64,000 nucleotides of DNA, taken from Nectonema munidae. Taxonomy: Eukaryota > Nematomorpha > Nectonematoida > Nectonematidae. Both the position numbers and the translations under genes were made by a program. Of the stretch, positions 1 through 11,470 are shown piece after piece (the first letter of the stretch is position 1; the number at the start of each line of letters is the position of its first letter). The notes beneath the pieces are model-generated. The model did not search any database and was not told the DNA's origin. It worked only from the letters and a program-made list of their open reading frames with translations. The stretch spans positions 1-64,000 of the forward strand of contig JAUIRK010000182.1 of the NCBI GenBank assembly GCA_030549495.1. Reading direction: 5' to 3'.

Positions 1-557
1 CAGGTAAAGTAGACTCGTCCTGCTGAATAGAGAAATGGTTCGTTTGTAAATAAGTACACAAGAAGCTTTCGACTTGGAGGACTCATTTCATCAATACGTC
101 TTTGAACTGTGTTGTTGTTGAAAGGAATTCTTTTCAGTATATCATATGCAGAATGGTGTAAAACAGTTTTTAAAACCTCTTCAATGGCTGGCAAAATTAG
201 CTGCTCCCCGATAGTATAATGTTTTCCAGATTTTGCTATGATCAGTGAGTTATTGTACGACGCGCGCAAACCATCATGGTCTCTCCTTGACGTTGAAGCG
301 AACATCTTGTCCACAGTAATTCTCTTCTCGTGTTTTTTTTTCAATGTTTTAAAGTATGCCAACTTGTGACTTATTTTATCAGGGTGACATCTTCTCAAAT
401 GATCCTCTAACTTTGATGGTTTCATAGAGTCATTGTTTAAAACTTTGCTGCATAGAAGGCACATGCGTAGATGTATGTCCCAGGGGGAAGAAATGAAGAC
501 GAACTTCAAATAATAATCAAAGCTATATTGCTTACATTTTCTTTTTTGCTCGGCCAT
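1..557 (-). pseudogene. hAT transposase N-terminus (BED-type zinc finger, ZBED5/SCAND3-like)
   Basis: The minus-strand frame starts at ATG 557 and begins MAEQKRKC. A BED-type zinc finger follows: a CLLCSKVL Cys pair, then a DHLRRCHPDK segment with the His/Cys ligands. Next comes the family-typical stretch around YTIGEQLILPA and NNNTVQRRIDEM. After RRIDEM, the expected continuation (FSIQQDESTLP, around the first catalytic Asp) is found in another frame, so one frameshift lies near 80-86. In known hATs of this family the BED finger binds DNA and the RNase-H-like domain cuts and joins it. Only about 185 codons are in the window. Domesticated ZBED genes exist in vertebrates, but the adjacent terminus and the frameshift point to a decayed transposon copy. 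Confidence 0.75.
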
Positions 558-932
558 GTTCAATAGACTAATTAATTAAAAATAAATTATATATATAATT
601 ATTATTAAAACCTATAATTAAAAAAAATATAAAACCTATAATTAATTAAAAATAATTTTAAATTACATAAATAATATTTATAAATATATAATAAAATAGG
701 CATTTAAATAATTTTATTAAGCGTTATTAATATTTATGCATAAATAGGCAGAATATATATTATAAGAATTATATACGCAAAATTTGCGTTGTGTGCAATT
801 TCGTGACCTGCCTAAATATGTAGACCCCTCTTTACATATCGTAGACCCCAAAAAAAAATTTTGTTAACATAGATACCTGACAGCTCTATATTGATCACTA
901 GGGGTCAATATAGACCACTTTGGGAACCAGTG
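1..932 (-). mobile_element. hAT transposon, ZBED5/SCAND3-like, 5' part, runs off the window
   Basis: Read on the minus strand, the element opens at 932 with a hAT-style terminus (CACTGGTTCCCAAAGTGG), followed by repeated GACCCC-type motifs and an AT-rich leader of about 370 bases. The transposase frame starts at 557. The other end lies outside the window, so total length and target duplication cannot be checked. The terminus style (CAnTGGTTC) and the protein family agree with each other, which makes the hAT call firm. Confidence 0.75.
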
Positions 933-953
933 ATCTATATGCATGCTTCTGCA

Positions 954-1214
954 CAGTGGCGGACCCAAGGGGCCGGGGGGGGGGGCGGGGAGTAGTTATT
1001 ATATTGTAATGTATACCCTTATATGTATAAAAAATAAAATTTTGCAATTTATTCATGGCAAAATAATGTTAAAAATATGAAAACATAGGTAATTAGTGAT
1101 TCTAAAAGACATAATACAGCTGTCGTATCCTCTGAAGACTTTTAGCAAAATTGCAAAAAATCTAAATAGATTTCGACCCCCCCCCCCCTTATAAGAAATT
1201 TCTGGATCCGCCAC
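954..1214. mobile_element. hAT-type MITE with GGCGGA inverted termini
   Basis: The left end CAGTGGCGGACCC and the right end GGATCCGCCAC are inverted copies. Runs of G (left) and C (right) sit just inside the ends. The roughly 260 bases between hold no credible gene. An 8-bp target duplication is not evident. It lies about 20 bases from the terminus of the neighbouring hAT element. Confidence 0.6.
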
Positions 1215-1320
1215 ATACATAAAAGTTCCGACTAACCTACTCACGAATTACACAATCCCCTTATTTCATTAGGTGTGCATTGAATTACAAGAATAAATGA
1301 AGTTAGAAAAAAAAGCTTAC

Positions 1321-1498
1321 AAAACACCGTCAAGTTGTTCTCTGTGAGAGAAGTGCGTTGGTTTCGCTTTTTCAAAAAAGGAAATCATATCGTGGACGCT
1401 ACTAAAAAATAGTGGCTCATCGGGAGTCTCTTCAATAGGCATCAATATAGGCGTAGCTAGATCCAAAGTTCCATTATTTTGCAAAGCGATGTCCCCAA
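1321..1498 (-). CDS. possible internal exon of an unrecognised host gene
   Basis: On the minus strand a T-rich tract ending in AG at 1500-1499 looks like a splice acceptor, and GTAAGC at 1320-1315 looks like a donor. The 178 bases between them are open in one frame (2 + 58 codons + 2). The peptide includes PILMPIEETPDEPLFFSS and then VHDMISFFEKAKP, a composition quite unlike the chance frames around it. I do not recognise the family. No matching exon was found upstream or downstream, and the next 1.3 kb downstream is transposon. It could be a real exon, an exon of a lost gene, or coincidence. Confidence 0.3.
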
Positions 1499-2059
1499 CT
1501 AAAACAAAATAAAACGCGTTATTATTAGTAAAGGATTACCTAAACTAGAATTAACCTTTTAAATAATGATATACCCGATCCCACATTTTAACGAATGTGG
1601 ATCAATTTATAAAAAAGCGATGTTGATGCTAAGCAGATTCTTAATTTTAGGTTGCGTTTGTCTAATTTTTACGAAGTTTTTTAAAAGTAAAGAAATACCA
1701 CGAATCATTGGTCAAAATAAAATCTTCATACGCAACCTAGACAGAAACATGAAGTTTAACACATTAAAATATAGCTAATTTCATAACGAATTTGAATATA
1801 GTTTCTATTTTTCAATAACAATTGATTCATTGAGAAATTCAATAAATTTAAATTTTACTCTATTACGAATTTCAATATTGAACTTTGAAAATATAATGTT
1901 GTCATACCTAACGTTTCCTATTACAGCACAATTTGTATATATAGCAAGGGCACCACACATCAATGAAATTATTACAGGAAGAGAAGGGCGCAAAATTTTT
2001 TTAAAAGAATTTGTGTCTGAAACTCAACCGTAAAACAAGTAAAGTAATTACACAAGTTG
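1499..2059. other. AT-rich stretch, nothing recognised
   Basis: Short open frames here are rich in Ile, Phe, Asn and Lys and look like chance. No termini or repeats were recognised. Confidence 0.4.
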
Positions 2060-3123
2060 GTTGAGGGTTTCATCAAAAAATGGGATCAGTGATACAGTGT
2101 GTGCTCGGATGGAGCACCTGCAATGTTAAGTGCACTTAAGGGTTTCACTGCCAGAGTAAAACAAGTCAGCCCAGAGTGATAGCGACTCATTGCCTGCTTC
2201 ACAGAGAAAGCCTTGCTTCTCGATAAATGTCACGTGAGCTTAACACTGTTATGGAAGATGTTATTCAAATAGTAAATTTTATTAAATCATCAGCATTGAA
2301 GTCAAGGCTGTTTAGTTAAAAATGCTCTGTTATGAGATCCGAATATAAACATCTGCTTTACTACTCTTCTGTTAGGAGGCTATCACGAGGAAAAGTACTT
2401 CAAAGGGTGCTTTACATGCGTGCAGAGGTTGAAATCTTCAAAAACGAGAAGAAACATGTACTGAGAACAGAACTAAAGTGGTTGCATAAACTGGCATATC
2501 TGTCAGACATATTTTCAGAGTTGAATTTGCTGAATATGTCCATGCAAGGAAAAGATGAGATTATAATCCGTGTTAGAAAATTTCAAGGCTTTCAAAGCAA
2601 AGATGAGGCTGGGGAAAGAAAAGAGTGAACAAGCAAAAACTGAGTTCTTTCAACCTTTGAACCTTTTTCTGGAAGATGAAAAAGACACCTCACTTTTGGC
2701 CGTACAAAGTGTTATAGTAACAGTAACATTCCTGGCGAAGAGCTGCATGAGAAATACAAATGTTTGCGAAGACCCCTCGATATCCAAGCCGAGAATCTTT
2801 CAGAAGAATCCAAAATCTTCAAGAGGAACCTATAGAGATCCAGAATGAGGAAACTGTTTTAACTTTCAGAGACAAACTCTAAGAGTGTTCTAGACTGAAA
2901 AAAAGAAGCCAATCCTTGGAATCGAGGCTATGAACGTGTTATTGCCCTTCGCTACAACCTATCTGTGTGAATCACGATTTGTAGCTCTGAGTGCCATCAA
3001 AACTGAAAGCTAATGTTGAAGCTCTGGCTGCAACCGAAACATGATTTGAAGGCAGCACTTTTCAAGACTGAACCACAAATAGAGAAACTTAGCAACATGA
3101 TTCAAGCCCAAGGCTCCCATTAA
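2060..3123 (+). pseudogene. decayed hAT transposase, C-terminal half (ZBED5/SCAND3-like)
   Basis: Several plus-strand frames in order match the catalytic and C-terminal parts of the family. CSDGAPAMLSALKGF (second catalytic Asp region) is near 2090. A segment ending in RRLSRGKVLQRVLYMR is near 2380-2430. LAYLSDIFSELNLLNMSMQG is near 2490-2545. FKAFKAKMRLGK lies in a second frame from 2585. LLPFATTYLCESRFVALSAI (dimerisation region) is near 2940-3000, and the tail PQIEKLSNMIQAQGSH ends at TAA 3121. At least three frame changes and stops separate these blocks, so it is a fossil. It faces away from the N-terminal piece at 1-557, so the two are separate copies. Confidence 0.75.
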
Positions 3124-4593
3124 AATTAATTTACCATTTCACACTTTTAGTTTGTTTTCTAAAGAATGAATATTATCCCAGAAGTGGTTGTTTTAATTAA
3201 TGCCAAGTTTTAAAATTTATAATGCTGTGAATATAATAAAATTTAATAATGTTAATTTTGTCTTTCACGACCTTAAAGTACCTCTCTTACAGATATATTC
3301 ATTACAATTGTCTCTTACCTTCAACAGCAGTATCTAATCACATATAGTTTTAAGTATATGCAACTAAATTAGTGGGGTCGCGCTCATATTTTAAGAAATA
3401 TAATTGAGGTCGCCTAAAAAAAGCTTAGGAAAAACTGTCGTAAAAGAAGATTACATCCGAAAAATGGAAAGTAGGATTCTTTGTCTCTAGCAAAAATCTT
3501 CTCATCCTTCCTTCTCACCGCGCATTAAACATAGCCTAAAATCAACATTTGATTCATGCGGTGATGCAGACTCTATGCAGAGGCAGTTTTAGAAGTTCTT
3601 CCAAGCTATTGGTGTATTTGTAAAAATAAGCGTATTGATATATAGACGCTTTTTCATAAAAGCCCATGTTAGAAAAAATGTTATTACGCGCTAAATTTAT
3701 TTTTAGTAACGCTCTTGAAGCGTAATATAAATCAGGATTTTTAAGCAAAAATACAAACAATGAGCTTTTATAATTTTTCTATAAATATTGAAGACATACA
3801 AAAAAATATATAATAAAGAACATTAAAACTTATAATGAAACAAAAAATTCGTTAAGATTTGTAACTCAGTGAAATATGACTTACAAAATAGTGACAGCAA
3901 ATGTATTTTTTGATAGACTACTACAGCTCTGAATGTTATTTTTTATAAGCCCCTCCTACTTCAGCTGTGTTACTCAGGTATTGAAGATGCTTCCTAACAT
4001 TTCTACCTAATTCTAGACAATCTTGACGGGTTCTTCTCATCTACCTATATGTAGAAGTAGTTTCAATGTTAGATAATTGTCAATTTTCACGGCCCATATT
4101 GAGAATATGGAGGAGAATATTTTCCCGCCCACTGCACAACCCTCTTCTGAATCATGGATAAAACAAAGGCAATGACATTTTTGTTACAGTGTATTTCAAT
4201 AGCGATATAAAAAGAAAAGATTTTTCAATATTTGGAACACAATCACTATTTAAAGCTAAACTCCAATTACATATGCTTTGATGCCCAACTAATCTTTGAA
4301 CAGAGATTTATAGTGTGATTTAAAAGGGAAAGAATTTTTCCATTATTTTGCGGTCAAGAACAGAGCGCGATACTAGAGACAGCACTAGCTATGAGTTTTC
4401 GTGACAATTGACAATTTTGCAGGGAAAAAATATTTTATTTTTACCCTCAAAACATGAAGGTAAGGAATTATTTTATATTACGAATCTGAGAAAGCGTTTT
4501 ATAGGCAATGATTTTATACTGAAAGGATTGTTGGTTGCTGGTTTGAAAATATTAAAAAAAGTTTACTTTTATTTTTGTTGTTGTTGTTGGCGC
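3124..4593. other. stretch without a supported gene
   Basis: The one frame worth mention is on the minus strand at 3760-3554 (68 codons, containing YYASRALLKINLARNN), which looks slightly more protein-like than chance but matches nothing I know. The rest is AT-rich with no termini seen. Confidence 0.35.
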
Positions 4594-4631
4594 ACAGATT
4601 ACGCTATCTCATTGTTATTAGCGTAATCTGT
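4594..4631. repeat. perfect 13-bp hairpin
   Basis: ACAGATTACGCTA at 4594-4606 is followed after 12 bases by its exact reverse complement at 4619-4631. It sits just after a TTG microsatellite. It could be a foldback remnant or a transposon junction. No function can be assigned. Confidence 0.7.
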
Positions 4632-4887
4632 CAGTCAAGTAAAAGTGCTTTTTATTTGAGACTGAATGAGTATTTCCTTTGCACGAAAGTGAAGAGTTGG
4701 CGTTAAATTTATTAAGTTTTAGAGTATTTGGAGTTGGAGGCCAATTTTTTTTAAATAGAGCAAGGCAGGTTTTAAGCCAATTTGACCCATTTTTTAAAAT
4801 AGGCCCCCGCAAAGTTAAAAAACGAAAAATTCTTATTCCTGATATTATTTAACTCATTTCATGCATACTGTATTAACAAAACAAAAA

Positions 4888-5088
4888 ATTCCTTTTATGT
4901 TCTCATTTCCTAATGTCTTTATTGTTTTGAGAATGCCTGTAACTGCCTAATCAGGTGAAAGAAGCTTCTCAAAACTAAAGTTAACTAAAAGATCCCTATG
5001 GACTACAATTTCCCAAGAGAGACTAAACAATTTGGCAATGATTTCTATAGAAAATGAAATTACAAAACGATTCATCATAAAACTATAA
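4888..5088 (+). pseudogene. hAT dimerisation domain scrap
   Basis: One frame reads PFMFSFPNVFIVLRMPVTA, a stop, then SGERSFSKLKLTKRSLW and NNLAMISIENEITKRF, ending at TAA 5086. The SGERSFSKLKL block and the LxxLAxxSIENE block are hallmarks of the C-terminal hAT dimerisation region, closest in style to TTF-finger/DUF4371 (ZMYM1-like) transposases rather than to the ZBED5 type seen upstream. Only about 66 residues remain, with one internal stop. Confidence 0.7.
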
Positions 5089-5219
5089 CAAAAGATTTTG
5101 CGGATAAAAAAGATAGAAAAGTCTTTTTCAAAAATCTGTGTATAATATACTTGTAATTGTCCATTCTTTGGTAATTACAAATAAAATGTCATGTTGTCTA
5201 TCAAATTTGGTATATCTAA

Positions 5220-5351
5220 CCCATTTAAGGCCAAGCAAAGCAGACGCTATCTAAAAAAAAACGCAGACGATTTATATTCAAAGTCATTGAAAAAAGCAGA
5301 CGAAGATGAAATTACTTATGTTCCAAAATAGGAACATTGGCCGTAAATGGC
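5220..5351. mobile_element. piggyBac-like MITE (TTAA-type)
   Basis: The 132-bp element has ends CCCATTTAAGGCCAA and, inverted, GCCATTTACGGCCAA. It is flanked by CTAA at 5216-5219 and TTAA at 5352-5355, so one copy of the TTAA duplication has mutated. The interior has no coding capacity. Confidence 0.6.
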
Positions 5352-5355
5352 TTAA

Positions 5356-5770
5356 CTATTTTTTTATTTATCCATTATGGATAAGCATATTACACAAAAG
5401 ATGCCATACAAAAGTTTTTACTCTTGAAGAATAAGGGCCTTGCAATTAGTTATATAATTGGACCCCGCAATTTATAGCATCAGTTAAAAATGAGTTAAAA
5501 ATTTTCTCTCAGAATCCGCTACTGTGATTGACAAACCATCGGTCAGGGTTTTTCGCATAAAATTTTTCTTCGTGTACGAGTGTGTACGAGTAGTCGGGCA
5601 GACTTCTCTGAAACAAGAGAGAGAGAGTAGCAGAAACTCACTTAAAAATGGCCTGTCTAAGCGAAGTTTTACTTCTATAATGAATTCCTATGTCCACATT
5701 CATTTTTTGTTTACATCCTTTCCACAATGTTAACTCATCTTTAAAAATTATTTGTTTTTTTTTTTTAAAT
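5356..5770. other. stretch without a supported gene
   Basis: AT-rich with a short GA-rich patch near 5615-5625. Nothing was recognised. Confidence 0.35.
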
Positions 5771-6090
5771 CTCTTCTTCTTCTTCTTCTTCATCATCTTA
5801 TCCCCTAAATGGGGGTCGATGGCTTGATCCTGTTTCTCCATAGGTTTCTGTCCTTCGCATCGCTTTCTTTCAATGCAAATTTTTCCATGGATCTTTTCAA
5901 ATCATCCCTCCATCTCAATCTTGGCCTTCCTCTTTTTCTCTTTCCTTGTACAGGCGCATCGTACGCTATCTTTATTTTTTCATCGCTTTTTCTTCTTAGC
6001 ACGTGTCCATACCATCTCATCTTGTTTCTTTCCATTACATCTACAACACTCGTCGTCACTTTTGTTCTATTTCGAATTTGTTTAACCTAT
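5771..6090 (-). pseudogene. 5'-truncated LINE, C-terminus of ORF2 and tail
   Basis: On the minus strand a frame of about 85 codons carries NKMRWYGHVLRRKSDEK, GKRKRGRPRLRWRDD and DRNLWRNRI, then stops at 5805. This MRWxGHVLRR...GRPxxRW...DRxxWR pattern is the well-known extreme C-terminus of RTE-like and related non-LTR retrotransposon proteins. The sequence after the stop (CCCCATTTAGGGGATAAG, then a GAA repeat and A-rich tail) is the 3' end. The 5' part is missing, as usual for LINE insertions. A second scrap of a similar 3' end lies near 43146-43201. Confidence 0.7.
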
Positions 6091-6739
6091 TTCCATTTTT
6101 TTTGAAATCTCTATATCTTTTAATCTCCCCTTGTTAGCAATGTTTTTTTGCTCAAGATGAAGACAAGAAGTAGGAAAGAATTTTTTAAATGCATGCTTAC
6201 ATATTATAGATGATAATTCAACCATTGATATTATTTTGAAATTAAAAAAGTAAGTGAAGTCTTTAAAATAAAAACTATTAGCAGATATAAAATAAAATGT
6301 AAAAAAAAAGTTACGATCTCTTTCATGCGAAGCAACATTCACAAAAACATCAAAATTTGCTGTAGACTTGATTAAATATGGCTTATTGAATGGCGCCTAC
6401 AAATAATGAAGGTAATTAAAATGTTTAATATTGTCAGATTAGAAACACTTTTGCATGCAATCCACAACAAAATTTCAAATAAAGTTTGATATTAAATTAT
6501 ACTTTGAAAAATAGCTTTTAACGATAACTTAGAAATCTAGAACATTACTTGAATTCATGTTAGTTTTAGTGATATTAAACGAGCAAGACCATTTTTATGC
6601 CTTCCTATATCGATACTTTTTCATTAGAATAAATACACGGCTTTACAAATTAGCATGAGAAGCACAGCTGGCAACAAGATATGAGGAAAAAATAATACGT
6701 AAAAATAAACGAAAAAAGATATTTTAAAATATTTATACC
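6091..6739. other. stretch without a supported gene
   Basis: AT-rich sequence with only low-complexity frames. Nothing was recognised. Confidence 0.35.
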
Positions 6740-8588
6740 AACATGGTTATTTACATAAACTTCCTCAAATTTATTCTCTCCTACACAAGCTACTCCCCCC
6801 ACACTCAAGCATTTTACCTTTTTTCCGACAAAAATAGCCCAATTACCTCGTAAAATTTATTCAAAAATACCTTTCAAATCATTATCTCATATGAAGCACA
6901 ATTTTCTCTCACTATCAACACCACAATATGGGGCATCCCTTACATCCTCTAGCTAATACTTATAAACCCCTTCTTAGATATATAAAATAACAATTCATAC
7001 TTCTTTCAATGCTATTCAGAACATCTTACCTTTATCTTCACCCCAAACTCTCAAAAAGAAAACAAGACGAATGCCAACCAACCCTTAAACTCCTTAACTT
7101 TCCCAGCTGATTCATTAAAAACAAAATTTAACGCAGCTAAATCAACTCGCATGCACTTTACACGAACATACCTACCCTCACCTTCCATCCAACCATTTTT
7201 CTCTGTGAAATATTTGTGTCTTACTTTCAAATCAAACCTCAATTGCTCAAAACCCATACCATAAACTATCTTTTCTCTTAGTAAAATGATATCTTACAAA
7301 TGGGGTTTGAGAATACTACACTTCTCATTTATTTATACGTCAATCATTCTACCTACTCTTGAAAATCGTACCCTTAAAATACCCCTCATCCCCTAATTTT
7401 CTAAAAAAAAAACACCGTCTATGCTTTATCATAATGACCAGTGCCTACTAGTCTCTTAGACGGCCTTCCATTAACACTACATTTCAAAGAAGCTGTCACC
7501 AAAAAATATATCATGACACGTATTGAAGTCAACTACCATCTAAAACCTTGGTCCACCATAAATCCTCAAATCACTGCCTTCCAAACTCACTATACATTTT
7601 AACTTCCACGATTTTTGTCTACATAAAACCCAAAATCAATGCACTCTTTTTACTCTACTCGTCCTCTCCAATACTCTTCTCTCGTCACAACCGTTTTAAT
7701 AAATCCATTGCGAAACTTCTAATTACGAACGCTCCAACTTTAGTCCAAATACATTAAAAATATTCCTAGACAGTTGAAAAAAACGCAAACAGGCATATTC
7801 ACGTCCTTTTCCAATCTTCAAAGGCCACTTCGATCCCATTTGACTCGAAAACATTCGTCTCGATCCTTCCCTTCCCATGTGGTGAATGATACGCTCTCCT
7901 CCACGCTTGCGATTACATACGCCACTTTTTTAAACTCACAAAACATCATCTGGAAAACAATATACCATAGTTAACATTTATGTACTTGTGTTCCTAAACA
8001 CAGTCTATTGTCAATTTACTTATGAATACAGCTTTATGGGTGCCTAGATCAATCAAATATTTTCGAAAAGACATGCATAGACTGGCTCGTTTAAAAAATT
8101 TATCCAAACGCAATTTATGATCCACTAAACTCTTTTCCCATTGAAACGTATACAACGTACTCAAATCACATACAGTATACCCCAGACAAGAACTGATCCA
8201 ATCCTCACCCTCTAACCTCTTCCCGGCTATAAATAACCTAAATCGAATTCTTGACATTTGGTGGACAATGGAATTCTTCCCACAACTATCGCTAATCAAA
8301 TAGCTGTCCGGACAATGTTCCTATAACTCCAACTTCTCTCGTATCAATAAATAACCAACTTTACTTTGTAGATTTAACTGAAACCAATCCAAACCCTCCT
8401 CTTTCTTGCTCCAATTATAACTACGTAAGAGTTTCACTTCTTTCACTATCCATCCAAACTCTCAATCGTCAACCCTATGAATTCAATAAATTCCTTCCAT
8501 ATCCGATTTCCATCAATCCCTTAAACTCTCTCATCATTCTCATAGAGCCAAACCTGAAATCTCCAAACTCAATTTCTTCTCTCAACAC
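6740..8588. other. strand-skewed tract: C-rich, G-poor on the + strand
   Basis: From about 6740 the plus strand becomes conspicuously poor in G and rich in C, A and T; many 60-base lines hold about 2-5 G against roughly 15-20 C. The surroundings show no such bias. Minus-strand frames at 7257-7051 (68 codons, containing FDLKVRHKYFTEKN) and 8299-7994 (101 codons, containing FRLFIAGKRLEGEDW) are the most protein-like, but I do not recognise them and the pieces between are broken. The tract stops at the hAT insertion at 8589 and resumes after it. Confidence 0.5.
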
Positions 8589-9299
8589 CAGGGTTGTAGA
8601 GAAGGAGGAGTCGCACCTTTTGAAAAAGAGTAAGACACTCGTTTTAGTGTGCAACGTTGCAAAAACGCGATATAAAAATGTTTAAAATTTTAGTCTAAGC
8701 ATTGTATTTTTGCGACTCATAGAAAAAGGCTGAAAAATTCAATAAAATTAAAGAATGAATTTTTAATTTTACGTTAAAATTAGTTTGTAAAGAAGCAAAA
8801 CTTAGCTTATGAGTAGAAATTTTTTAGGAAAAAAATTTAAAAACAAATACCTTTAAAAAAATAGATAAAACTTAGATAAAAAGGTTAAAGGAAATAATTT
8901 AGAATTTTTTTTGAAGGCAATGCAAGAAAGACACTAAACTACTAATTCAAACAAATAGAACATTTAAATAAATTATGCTAAAGAAAATTTATCAAAGATT
9001 TTGCTTGCAACACAAAGCAATGTCAAAAATTCAGGAAATCTTTCTATGACTGTCAAAAATCGGAATTCACAGACGACCTTGAAATATGGTACGTCATCAC
9101 ATTTTTTTAGAGATTTATAAAATTAAAAAAAATTAATGTTGCATAATTATACATTTTTAAATTCAAAGTCACATAATTAATAAATAGATGGAATTTTAAT
9201 CATCAGTGTTAAAAACAAATTATACATAAATGGAGTTGAAGTCGAAAAATTATAAGTGGAGTCGGAGTCGACAAATATTTCTCCGACTACAGAACTCTG
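8589..9299. mobile_element. hAT-type non-autonomous element, 711 bp
   Basis: The left end reads CAGGGTTGTAGAGAAGGAGG. The right end read inverted is CAGAGTTCTGTAGTCGGAG, and both ends carry GGAGTC-type motifs. The flanks are CTCAACAC (8581-8588) and CGCAACAC (9300-9307), a 7-of-8 match fitting the 8-bp hAT target duplication. No transposase frame is visible inside. Confidence 0.6.
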
Positions 9300-9373
9300 C
9301 GCAACACATCAAATCACAATTAAAAAATAACACAAATAACTACACTATTTTTATTCGTTTTAGACTTATAACT

Positions 9374-11470
9374 CTGAACAACAAATTTCAAAAAAAAATT
9401 TTTACTGGAGATGTGTAAAGTGATTAAGACTAATTTGGGTAGGATTTTCAGGAACAGAAATATTCCCATTGCCTAGAAGTCAGGATTTCAATGAAATTTA
9501 CATATGTCTTTAACATGTCTATTTCGTACAATTGTTGTTAACTTGTGTTATATTTCTTTCTTTCAGATAAAGATGAGTAGGCGTTCCTGTACCAATCATC
9601 CTGACAACTTCGGTTATGTTTGTGGTCGGTATACCAAAAAAAGATCAACAGCGAAGTATATCTACAGCAGTGAAAATGAAGGCCGCCTACTTTCACTACT
9701 TCGGGTGTAAGGTGGGGGACCAAGAACAGAGCTGGGCACCACACATCTGCTGCACAAGCTGTCACACAACCTTGACTCAGTGGTTGGTGGGCAAGCGCGC
9801 AAGCATGCCATTTGCGGTGCCCATGATATGGCGTGAGCCGCAGAATCATCATGATGATTGTTATTTCTGCTGCACAAGCATTGCCGGCTTCAACAAGAAG
9901 AATAAAGGTCACATCAAGTACGCTGACTGCATCTCTTCTCGTAAACCTGTGCCTCATTATGACGAGAACTCCGTTCCAACACCTCCAGCTGATCAGAACA
10001 TAGCTGTAAGCAGTGGTGAAGAGGATGGTGATGATGAACCTTTTGAACCCGACACTCAAGAACCACACCTTCTGAACCAGGGAGACTTAAATGATCTTGT
10101 AAGAGATCTCTGGCTGTCAAAGGCGAAGGCAGAGCTGCTTGGATCAAGGCTGCAGCAGTGGAATCTACTGGAACCTAACACCAAGATATCCTTGTTCAGA
10201 GCACGTCACAGAGACATGGCTGAGTTCTTTGAGATGGAAGACACGATGATATTCTGCAGTGACATCAACGGTCTGTTGAAAGAACCTGGGTGTGATCAAG
10301 ATCCTGCAGACTGGCGCCTCTTCATCGACTCGGGGCAGAACAGCGTGAAGGCTGTTTTGCTCCACAATGGCAACGAGAAACTATCAGTCCCACTGGCTCA
10401 CGCATTCGGCAAGACAGAGACCTATGAGACTATGCGGCAGCTGCTTGATTCCATCAAGTACAATGAATTCAACTGGCACATCTGCGAAGACTTGAAAGTA
10501 GTGGCGCTGTTGTTAGGGCTGCAGTCAGACTACACGAAATACATTAGCTTCCTTTGTCTCTGGGATAGCAGAGACGACAAGAATCAATGGACGAAGAAAG
10601 ATTGGGAAGAGCGAAAGGAGCATGTACCTGGTCGACACAACGTGAAGCATGTCGGCCCTTGTCGACCCAGACAAGGTTTTCCTTTCACCACTCCACATAA
10701 AGCTCGCCTTGAGGAAAAGTTTTGTACGGGCAATGGATTTGATGGGCGTGGGTTTTTATACCTCAAGGAAAAGTTTGGCAACACCTTGTCAGAGGCCAAG
10801 ATCAAGGCTGGTGTCTTTGTTGGACCGCAAATCCGACAGATTATGAAGGACCAAACTTTTCCGACAACTGTAAACCCCAAAGAGCTGGCAGCGTGGAGGA
10901 GCTTCAAAGCTGTGACGAACTTCTTGGGGAACGAACGCGCGGACAACTATGAAGAAATAGTGCAGCAGCTGCTGGAGACACTCAGGAAACTTGGCTCCAG
11001 GATGTCCCTGAAAATCTATTTCCTACACCAGCACCTGAACTTCTTCCCTGACAACTTGGGAGCAGTCTCGGACGAGCACGGCGAGCGATTCTACCAAGAG
11101 TTTCACTCATGGAGACGCGTTACCAAGGGCGGCAAAATCCGAACTTGATGGGCGATTTCTGCTGGTCCCTGCATCGTGAAACTGACACAGAGCAGCACAA
11201 ACGCAAAGCCAAATGCCTAAAGAATTTTTAATTACATTCTAGTGGAGTTTTTCTGTAATTTCTATAATTTTGAAGCATTCATGATGAAATAAATGAATAA
11301 ATGAATTTTTGTAAATTTCATTGAAATCCTGACTTCTAGGCAATGGGAATATTTCTGTTACTGAAAATCCTGACGTGATACAGCAAAACGGTTATGATTT
11401 TTGAAATCAGCGTACCCAAATTAGTCTAAATCACTTTACACATCTCCAGTAAAAATTTTTTGTTGTTCAG
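9374..11470 (+). mobile_element. DNA transposon with long terminal inverted repeats
   Basis: The left repeat (9374-9500) and the right repeat (11312-11470) are inverted copies. They share CTGAACAACAAA, ACTGGAGATGTGTAAAGTG, ACTAATTTGGGTA and, on the inner side, CAGAAATATTCCCATTGCC and AAGTCAGGATTTC. The right copy has a roughly 35-bp extra segment. Between them lies one large plus-strand gene with AATAAA shortly after it. I could not fix a target duplication: the flanks ATAACT and TGAATC do not match. The superfamily is therefore open. Confidence 0.7.
9573..11231 (+). pseudogene. putative transposase with Cys/His-rich N-terminus, superfamily unassigned
   Basis: The longest open frame is 9616-11148 (510 codons). 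The likely native start is ATG 9573 (MSRRSCTNHPDNFGYVCG), in a frame that shifts into the main one near 9630. Near 11105 the expected tail (ETRYQG...DFCWSLHRETD) continues in a third frame to TAA 11229. The N-terminal 130 residues are rich in Cys and His (GCKVGDQEQSWAPHICCTSC, DDCYFCCTSI), suggesting zinc binding. The centre has WRLFIDSGQNSVKAVLL near residue 232, ICEDLKVVALLLG near 290 and FLCLWDSRDD near 312. The end has GAVSDEHGERFYQE. The spaced acidic residues plus a CxxC-like element between them resemble RNase-H-fold transposases, but that is inference. I recall similar uncharacterised proteins from many arthropods. Base composition is much more GC-rich than the surroundings. Confidence 0.6.

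Noticed and set aside
3554-3760. 68-codon minus-strand frame as a gene
   Set aside because: No family, splice signals or neighbouring exons; kept only as a remark.
6740-8588. nuclear copy of mitochondrial DNA to explain the base skew
   Set aside because: No mitochondrial protein, tRNA or rRNA sequence was recognised on either strand.
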